Positions 1 through 6,200 of a stretch of 8,464 nucleotides of DNA are shown one piece after another (the stretch's first letter is position 1; every line of letters begins with the position of its first letter). The notes under the pieces were generated by a model. That model did not search any database and was not told the origin of the DNA. It worked only from the letters and a program-made list of their open reading frames with translations. The position numbers and the translations under genes were made by a program. This DNA comes from an uncultured Muribaculaceae bacterium (lineage in GTDB: Bacteria > Bacteroidota > Bacteroidia > Bacteroidales > Muribaculaceae), in NCBI GenBank assembly GCA_905207535.1, contig CAJLLX010000088.1, positions 1 to 8,464 on the forward strand, in the 5' to 3' direction.

Positions 1-83
1 GCCGCGATGCGGCGCCCCTGCCGGGATATGGTGAACTAAATGAACTTGTCAGTCAGGTCACTGAGTCGGATAGAAGCGGTGAT

Positions 84-2840
84 TTATTTAACCACGAACT
101 TCTTGCCGTTGCGGATGTAGATGCCGGGGGTTGTGGGGTTAGCCACGCGGATGCCCTGCAGGTTGTAGATGCGGCCGTCGCCTTCGAACTCGGCAGCGCT
201 GTCGGTGAATACCTCCTCGATGCCGGCGAGAGCTTCCTTAACAGCCTCCTTGGTGGTCTCGTTGCCGTAGTAGGTCAGACGGAAGTTGTCAAGTACGATC
301 CAGTCCTCGGGTGCGAGAGCCTCTGTCTTATATACACCCATGTAGAGGTCGGTGTTCTGGAAGTCGATTACAGTGTAGTTCTTGTAGAGACCTGCACGGA
401 AGAAGCGGGCTGCCTCGTAGTGCTCGCGGGGCACGTCGTAGCTGGTGCCGTCCTCTTCGGTAAGGATCTGGCCTTCGCCCGGAGCCTTGTTGGCCTCTTT
501 GAAGATGTTCATGATTTCTACGTCATCGGCCTGATCGTCGCCTGCTGCGAAGTAAGCTGCAGTCTGCTCGTGGTCGTTGATAAGGCTCTCATCCCAGTTG
601 CCGTAGCGGTAGAAGCCCTGTACGCCAACTTTGTATATACCCTGAGGTGCGCCGTAAACGTAGCAGTTGAGGTCGGAGCTTTCAGTGTTCCACGACTCGG
701 CTACGTGGTCCATGTGGTTGCCGCCGCGATCTTTAATCCAGAAGTTATTGTCGGAGAAGCTCCACTGGTTCACGTCGTTGTCGCGCTGGTTGAAGCCGGG
801 AGCGGGGATCAGGAAGGATGCGTCAACAGGATTCTCAAGCGAAGCATTCTCGAGGAGAGCCATACGCTCTTCCTTGGTGACGAGCTTCCACTGAGCATTG
901 AGGTCGTCGAGCGAGTCCTCGAACTTGGGCGAGCGGCACTCGGTGCTTACCGAGCCTTCGTCGCTTGCGCTATGGCTTGCATACATATCCCAGCGCCAGT
1001 AAGCGTCCTGGTAGTCGTTCTGGACGATGTAGTATACATTCTCTTTGCCTTCAACGGGCTTGAAGAGCCACTTGCCTGCCTTGCCGGTGTCGAGATAGCC
1101 TGAATAGTTGACATACTGGTTCTCACCGCCGTTGTTGAGGTAAGTGTTGATGTGGTATGTGCGTGCTTCGGTATCGGCATCGGCAGTCTCGGCATCGGTC
1201 TCGAGGGTAACGAGCTTACCAACGAGGTTGAGGGATGCGTGTGCGCCCCAGTCACCGCCGCCGATGAGGAACTGCTGCTGACCTACGTTGTAGAGGTAGT
1301 AGTCGCCGGGCACAGCCTCCGAACCCTTGAAGAGGTCGGGCTGACGCTCTGCTACGTGACGACGACGCATGTAGCGCAGGTGTTTCAGAGCGTTGTTGAA
1401 GTCGGCGGTAGTGGAAGCAGCTGCGAACTTTTCGTCGGCCTCGGTGGTGTCGAAGTTGCAGAGAGCCTTCAGGAGGTTGTAGTTCTTGATGGCGGGAGCA
1501 GCCTTCTCCACGTTGCCGATGAGCGAGCGGAGCTCGAGAGCGGCGGTGCGCAGACCGGCGGGGTTGCCTGTCTTGGCCGACTCCTCGGCAACTGCGATAG
1601 CAGCCTGCACGCCGGGGGTCATGGGCAGAGTGTTGGCCTCGGCTACGAGAGCGTCAACCTCAGCCTGTACGGCGGTGAGCGAAGGATTGACAGCAGCGCT
1701 CACATACTCCAGCTGATAGTTGTCGTAGATGAACCAGTCGCGATTGGCGCCATTGCGTTTCTGAACGCCAAGGAGCAGGGTGCCGTCGGTAACGGTACAT
1801 GTGATCCAGTCGTTCTGATAAGCCTCGTTGCCCTCTACGAAGTAGCGGGCAGCGGCACGCATCTTGGCGGGGATGTAGATACCGGTGGTCTCCTCGAAGG
1901 CCCACTCAAAGTCGTTGGGCTGCTCGGTGGGAGCGTTGTGGGTGATGGACATCACTGTGCCGATGCCGTCGTTGGCGAAGTACTCGGCCTCGAGCTTCTC
2001 GGTGCCGTTGAGGTAGTGCTCCCAGAAGGTAGCGATCTCGTCGTCACCGTCGTAGTCGCGGTAGAAGCCCTGTACACGGAAGCGGTAGGTGCCGTTGGGG
2101 ATACCTTCGAGCTTCACGAAGTCCTGATAGTTCTGAATCTGGTTCCAGCACTCGCGAACCATGTTGCAACGGAAAGCGCCGTCGTCACCGCCGCGAGCCA
2201 GGCTGCCGCCGTGATCGTTGTTGCCGCGACGGATATGCTGGCCGTCACGCTCATTGGCGTTGGCGAAGTCGGGGTCGGGGATGAGCCATGTAGCGTCGAC
2301 TGTACGGCCGGCGGCTACCTCATCTTTCATATACTGGAGACGCTCTTCGCGGGTCACCAGCTGCCATGTGGTATTCTCGGGGGTATCGCTGAGCTCGCCG
2401 TCGAGTTCGCCGAGGGTAAACGATACGCCGTCTTTCACTGTGCCGGTGATGGCCTCAATCTGGTAAGCGTTGCTTACGCCGTCGACGGTAACAGGGTTAA
2501 GACCCCATACACACACGTCGTTGTTGGTATCGAGGTAGTAGCCCTCGCCCTCGTTGGCGCACATAGAGTGGTTGTGGCCGAACTTCGGGTCGAGCTGGTA
2601 GCCACCTTCTACAACCTTCACCTTCCAGTCGAATCCGTAAGGCTCCAGCGCGCCGCGGGTGTGCCAGTAGTTGGGGTTGTGGCGGTTGTTCTGCAGCCAT
2701 TTGCCGGTCTCAACCTGATAGATGTAGAGATCCTGCTCACCTTCGGTAGGAGCTGCAACTCCGGTAAACGGAGAGGTAACAGCACCGGCCGACATAGCGG
2801 TGAGGAATCCTAAACCAAGGAGTAAATCTCTTTGTTTCAT
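84..2840 (-). CDS. Secreted two-repeat protein of unknown function, possible glycan-binding surface protein
   Basis: I do not recognise a named family. The 918-residue product starts with a signal peptide: K2 and R4, a hydrophobic stretch at about 6-20, and likely cleavage between about 20 and 30. Two homologous halves follow at about 36-380 and 512-858. Each begins with a lectin-like segment (LYIYQVETGKWLQ at 38-50; DYYLYNVGQQQFL at 513-525), then W-x-LVT-x-EER (159-167; 651-659), VDA-x-x-LIP-x-P-x-F (181-192; 672-683), a jelly-roll-like segment with VQGFYR (256-261; 740-745), and a closing DW-I-x-x-DN-x-x-L-x-Y strand (368-379; 846-857). Residues 385-500 look helical and Ala/Glu-rich. The last 30 residues (889-918) form a short tail containing IYNLQGIRV and ending in KKFVVK, like Bacteroidales C-terminal sorting-type tails. 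No catalytic signature is visible. A role in binding surface glycans is inference from the fold impression and the divergent glycosidase genes. The ATG at 2838-2840 is the natural start because the signal peptide begins there. Confidence 0.85.
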   Translation of the reverse strand: MKQRDLLLGLGFLTAMSAGAVTSPFTGVAAPTEGEQDLYIYQVETGKWLQNNRHNPNYWHTRGALEPYGFDWKVKVVEGGYQLDPKFGHNHSMCANEGEGYYLDTNNDVCVWGLNPVTVDGVSNAYQIEAITGTVKDGVSFTLGELDGELSDTPENTTWQLVTREERLQYMKDEVAAGRTVDATWLIPDPDFANANERDGQHIRRGNNDHGGSLARGGDDGAFRCNMVRECWNQIQNYQDFVKLEGIPNGTYRFRVQGFYRDYDGDDEIATFWEHYLNGTEKLEAEYFANDGIGTVMSITHNAPTEQPNDFEWAFEETTGIYIPAKMRAAARYFVEGNEAYQNDWITCTVTDGTLLLGVQKRNGANRDWFIYDNYQLEYVSAAVNPSLTAVQAEVDALVAEANTLPMTPGVQAAIAVAEESAKTGNPAGLRTAALELRSLIGNVEKAAPAIKNYNLLKALCNFDTTEADEKFAAASTTADFNNALKHLRYMRRRHVAERQPDLFKGSEAVPGDYYLYNVGQQQFLIGGGDWGAHASLNLVGKLVTLETDAETADADTEARTYHINTYLNNGGENQYVNYSGYLDTGKAGKWLFKPVEGKENVYYIVQNDYQDAYWRWDMYASHSASDEGSVSTECRSPKFEDSLDDLNAQWKLVTKEERMALLENASLENPVDASFLIPAPGFNQRDNDVNQWSFSDNNFWIKDRGGNHMDHVAESWNTESSDLNCYVYGAPQGIYKVGVQGFYRYGNWDESLINDHEQTAAYFAAGDDQADDVEIMNIFKEANKAPGEGQILTEEDGTSYDVPREHYEAARFFRAGLYKNYTVIDFQNTDLYMGVYKTEALAPEDWIVLDNFRLTYYGNETTKEAVKEALAGIEEVFTDSAAEFEGDGRIYNLQGIRVANPTTPGIYIRNGKKFVVK
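267..1307 (-). repeat. Second copy of the internal protein repeat (residues about 512-858)
   Basis: This is the C-terminal copy, with WKLVTKEER, VDASFLIPAPGF, VQGFYR and DWIVLDNFRLTY matching the first copy in order. Identity is concentrated in these anchor segments and the stretches between them have diverged, so the duplication looks old. A helical linker of roughly 115-130 residues separates the copies. Confidence 0.7.
1701..2735 (-). repeat. First copy of the internal protein repeat (residues about 36-380)
   Basis: This is the N-terminal copy of a unit of about 345 residues. It contains WQLVTREER, VDATWLIPDPDF, VQGFYR and DWFIYDNYQLEY, in the same order and with similar spacing as the second copy. 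The similarity is visible at protein level; I did not compute a nucleotide alignment. The unit edges are estimates. Confidence 0.7.
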
Positions 2841-2875
2841 AAGAAATTTTGGTTAAAGATTAGTATTTCTTTTAA

Positions 2876-2896
2876 GGTTACAAATTTGGTTACAAA
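2876..2896 (-). repeat. Short tandem repeat in the leader of the leftward gene
   Basis: GGTTACAAA occurs at 2876-2884 and 2888-2896 on the plus strand (TTTGTAACC in the transcript), 12 bp apart, with a further GGTTAAAG at 2851-2858. It lies about 35-60 nt before the start codon, inside the predicted leader. Function unknown; chance in an AT-rich leader is possible. Confidence 0.4.
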
Positions 2897-2988
2897 AACA
2901 CAGTACTTGAATTATGGTGTGCGGGAGGTATCAGCTTAAGGTGAATACACTTTATCGGCCGCTCGATTGCAGCCTCCTTCACAGCATG

Positions 2989-2996
2989 CAAATGTA
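2989..2996 (-). promoter_or_regulatory. Predicted -7 box of the leftward gene
   Basis: Read on the minus strand this is TACATTTG, a full match to TAnnTTTG, followed by CA as on the other side. TTTG at 3014-3011 lies 14 nt upstream and TTTG at 3023-3020 lies 23 nt upstream; neither has the usual -33 spacing. The predicted start is near 2983. A second full match, TATCTTTG (3018-3011), lies in the spacer and could be an alternative. Confidence 0.55.
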
Positions 2997-3026
2997 GCTG
3001 AATCCCGTAGCAAAGATAGCAAATCA

Positions 3027-3056
3027 CTGTTCAAAAAACACTATTTTCATGTCAAT
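3027..3056 (-). promoter_or_regulatory. Inverted operator for the leftward gene: TTTGAACAG plus a degenerate half-site
   Basis: On the minus strand TTTGAACAG reads 3035 to 3027. Exactly 21 bp behind it, 3056 to 3048 reads ATTGACATG, which matches the motif at 5 of 9 positions including the TTGA core. The proximal copy ends 30 nt before a TACATTTG box, the same geometry as on the rightward side. The exact copy is firm; the degenerate one is a suggestion supported mainly by its position. Confidence 0.6.
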
Positions 3057-3096
3057 TCGCCATTTCCACCTCATTTGCTGCACCATGTTTGGCGTA

Positions 3097-3126
3097 TTTG
3101 AACAGTTTGTGGTTTTCTTTGAACAG
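3097..3126 (+). promoter_or_regulatory. Tandem operator for the fusion gene: two TTTGAACAG sites, 21-bp period
   Basis: TTTGAACAG occurs exactly at 3097-3105 and again at 3118-3126, start to start 21 bp, about two helical turns. The proximal copy ends 30 nt before a TAAATTTG box. Direct half-sites on a 21-bp period just upstream of a promoter are the known arrangement for AraC-family regulators (araI1/araI2), and hybrid two-component regulators of Bacteroides carry AraC-type DNA-binding domains. The repeats are seen in the sequence; the regulator type is inferred. Confidence 0.65.
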
Positions 3127-3156
3127 CGCTTAACTCATTGTTATACGCGAATTAAG

Positions 3157-3164
3157 TAAATTTG
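3157..3164 (+). promoter_or_regulatory. Predicted -7 box of the fusion gene
   Basis: TAAATTTG fits the Bacteroidota -7 consensus TAnnTTTG fully and is followed by CA. No good TTTG -33 element lies at the usual 19-21 nt; the nearest candidate is ATTG at 3137-3140, 16 nt away. A weak -33 element would suit an activator-dependent promoter with the operator just upstream. The predicted start is near 3170. Confidence 0.6.
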
Positions 3165-3298
3165 CAACGTGCTCAGTAGCGCTCTGCGGCGCGCGACGGC
3201 ACTAAATCACCGTTAGTTAGTCTTGCAATATCTAAAATCACAGCGGACATCCCTGCGCCATGAGGGGCTCGCGGTCCGCGATAATACCAAAATCATCT

Positions 3299-6200
3299 AT
3301 GAAATCTTTTGCAAAAACGTTGGGAGTGCTGGCTCTGACAGCCGCCGTCGGCTGGCCCGTCTCGGCTCAGAAATCCGAGTATTTCACCCCCTACAGGGAG
3401 ACAGACCTGCGACTGCCGTCGGTACCCCTGATCATCAACGACCCCTACTTCTCGCTGTGGTCGAACTACGACAACCTCAACGACGGCCCCACCCGCCACT
3501 GGTGCGAATTTGAAAAGGCCATGGACGGCATGCTCCGCGTCGACGGCACCGCCTACCGCTTCATGGGCACACAGCGCTCGCATGTGCTCAAAGCTATCCA
3601 CGGCATGACCGTCGACGGAGTGCAGTGGCAGGGCAAAGTGAGCCACGACCGTCAGGAGGGCACCGACTGGACCAAGCTCGACTTCGACGACTCCGCCTGG
3701 GCCACCGAAGATGCCGCCTGGGGCACCAAGGGCGAGTATCCCAACGTGCAGAACGTGTGGAAAGACACCAACAGCGACATCTATGTGCGCCGTGAGATCA
3801 ACCTCACCGCCGACGACCTCAAGAAAGACCTCTGGGTGATGTTCTCCCACGACGATGTCTTCGAAATCTTCATCAACGGCGTCCGCGTGACCTCCACCGG
3901 CGAGACCTGGATTCAGGGCGAGGAGGCACAGCTCCCTGCAAAAGCCATGGCAGCACTCCGCGTAGGGCGCAACGTGCTCTCGGCCCACTGCCACAACACC
4001 ACCGGCGGAGCCTACATCGACTTCGGCCTCTATGAGAACCTCATCGACGGCGAGTCGATCGTGAAAAAAGCCACCCAGACCGATGTCGATGTGATGGCCA
4101 CCTCCACCTACTATACCTTCACCTGCGGCCCCGTGGACCTCGACGTAGTATTCACCGCGCCGATGCTCATCGACGACATGGACCTCATCTCCACACCCAT
4201 CAACTACATCACCTACCGGGTGAAGAGCAACGACGGCCAGGCACATGACGTGCAGTTCTATTTCGCCACCTCTCCCCAGCTCACCGTGCACGAAATGTCG
4301 CAGCCCACGCTCAGCGACTACGTCACCGAGGAGGGTATCCGCTTCATGCGCGCCGGATCGGAGGCTCAGCCCATCCTCGGACGCGCCGGCGACCGTATCA
4401 GCATCGACTGGGGCTATCTCTACATCCCCGAGGTCAACGGCACCACCTCGATCAGCGCCGACCTCACCGCCGAGAACACCTTCGCCACCACCGGCAAGCT
4501 CGCCGCCAACACCACTGCCACAGTGCGCTCCACGGCCCGCAGCAACATGCCCAACCTCATGTACACCCGCGACCTCGGCCGCGTCACCGAAGCTTCGAGC
4601 TACATGATGATCGGCTACGACGAGGTCTACGACATGCAGTATATGCGTCAGAACTACAAAGCCTACTACGCCCGCGACGGCAAGACCATCTTCAAGGCCT
4701 TCAGCGAGCTGCGCGACAACTATGAGAGCATCATGGACCGCTGCCGCGAGCTCGACAAGCGCATCTGGGACGACGCCGAGGCTGTGGCCGGCGTCAAATA
4801 TGCCGAGCAGCTCGCCGGCAACTACCGCCTGGTGATGGGCGCCCACAAGCTCTTCCAGGACAATACCGGCAAGGCCCTCTACTTCTCGAAGGAGAACAAG
4901 TCGAACGGCTGCGTCAACACCGTCGACCTCACATATCCCGAATCGCCCCTTTACCTGCTCTACAATCCCGAGCTGCAGAAGGGTATGGTGCTCTCCATCC
5001 TCGACTACGCCCTGAGCGACGCACGCAAGGACAAAAACTGCGCCGCCCACGACCTCGGCACATATCCCCACGCCAACGGTCAGGTCTACGGCGACACCAT
5101 GCCCCTCGAGGAGAGCGCCAACATCATCATCCTCTGCAACGCCATCTCGCGCATCACAGGCGACTGGACCTGGCTCAACCCCTACAAGAAGACCATCTCC
5201 TCCTGGGCAGCCTACTGCCGCAACGAGGGCCAGAACCCCGGCAACCAGCTCTGCACCGACGACTTCAAAGGCCCCTCCGAGCAGAATACCAACCTCTCTG
5301 TCAAGGCTATCCTCGCCGTGGCAGCCTACGCCGAGATAGCCAAGCACATCGGCAACGCCCGCGACTACGACCGCTACATGACCTACGCCCGCAATATGGC
5401 CCTCATCTGGGAGGCCGATGCACGCGACGCCGACCACTACCGCATGGAGTTCCACAAATCGGGGACCTGGAGCATGAAGTACAACATGGTATGGGACAAG
5501 ATGTGGGGCCTGCAGCTCTTCCCCTTCGAGGTGATGGACCGCGAGATGAACTTCTACTCCACCAAGATGAAGCGCTACGGACTCCCCCTCGACAGCCGCG
5601 ACAACATGACCAAGAGCGACTGGATGATCTGGACCGGATCTATGGCACGCGACAAGGATGAGCTCCTCAAATACACCGACTACCACTATAAATATATCAA
5701 CGAGACACCCACACGTCTGCCCCTGAGCGACTGGTCGTGGGCCGATTCGGGCGTCTCCTGCGGCTTCAGCGCGCGCTCGGTGCTCGGCGGCCTCTGGATG
5801 CCGGTGCTCATGAACCGCGACAAGGTGGAGATCCCCGAGCCCGAGAGCGGATGGGAGCCGAAAGGCAACCACATCAAGACCCGCTGGGCCGAGCAGGTGG
5901 ATCCCGAGAACACACTTGCCGAATATCCCCGCCCGCTGATGGTGCGCGACCGGTGGATGAACCTCAACGGTCTATGGGACTATGCCATCACCGATATCAA
6001 CGACACCCCCGAAAGCTACGAGGGGAAGATCCTGGTGCCCTTCTGCATCGAGTCGAGCCTCTCGGGCGTGATGCGCCCCCTCGAGCCCCAAAAGCTCCTC
6101 TGGTACAAGCGCGACATCGAAATACCCGCCGACTGGGCCGGTAAGCGCGTGATCATCAACTTCGGCGGCGTAGACTACACCGCTTCGCTTTACATCAACG

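Larger units (their letters stand above)
2841..3298. promoter_or_regulatory. Divergent regulatory region between the two secreted-protein genes
   Basis: This 458-nt AT-rich stretch separates two divergently transcribed genes and holds no convincing gene. It contains three exact copies of TTTGAACAG (one inverted), a degenerate fourth site, and one TAnnTTTG box for each direction at mirrored spacing. If the boxes are real, transcription would start near 2983 (leftward) and 3170 (rightward), leaving leaders of about 142 and 128 nt. Neither start codon has an obvious Shine-Dalgarno sequence, which is usual in Bacteroidota. Confidence 0.75.

Noticed and set aside
1..64. Small inverted repeats downstream of the leftward gene (GCCGC-GAT-GCGGC at 1-13; TCAGT/ACTGA at 49-64)
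   Set aside because: Five-bp stems are too weak to call a terminator, and the first may continue beyond the window edge.
1152..2813. Plus-strand open frame (553 codons) opposite the two-repeat protein gene
   Set aside because: Its translation is dominated by Val/Gly/Ala with no recognisable motif, while the minus-strand frame has a signal peptide, a duplicated architecture and a typical C-terminal tail.
3011..3018. TATCTTTG (minus strand) as the main -7 box of the leftward gene
   Set aside because: It matches TAnnTTTG, but has no TTTG at the right -33 distance and lacks the 30-nt operator spacing seen for the box at 2989-2996. It stays a possible secondary promoter.
3243..3279. Leader hairpin before the fusion gene (GCGGAC with GTCCGC, inner CCCT with AGGG)
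   Set aside because: The stems are short with an asymmetric interior loop, and no riboswitch-like conserved core is visible; it may be chance.
3260..3298. Upstream in-frame ATG as the start of the fusion protein
   Set aside because: It would put 13 extra residues before an otherwise canonical signal peptide beginning at the ATG at 3299.
3223..3513. Small open frame overlapping the leader and start of the fusion gene
   Set aside because: It runs out of frame through the signal peptide and DUF4964 coding region and shows no independent features.
3293..5872. Long antisense open frame (859 codons) opposite the fusion gene
   Set aside because: It is a by-product of the C-rich third positions of the sense codons, gives a Val/Gly/His-rich unstructured translation with no domain, and lies opposite a clear enzyme.
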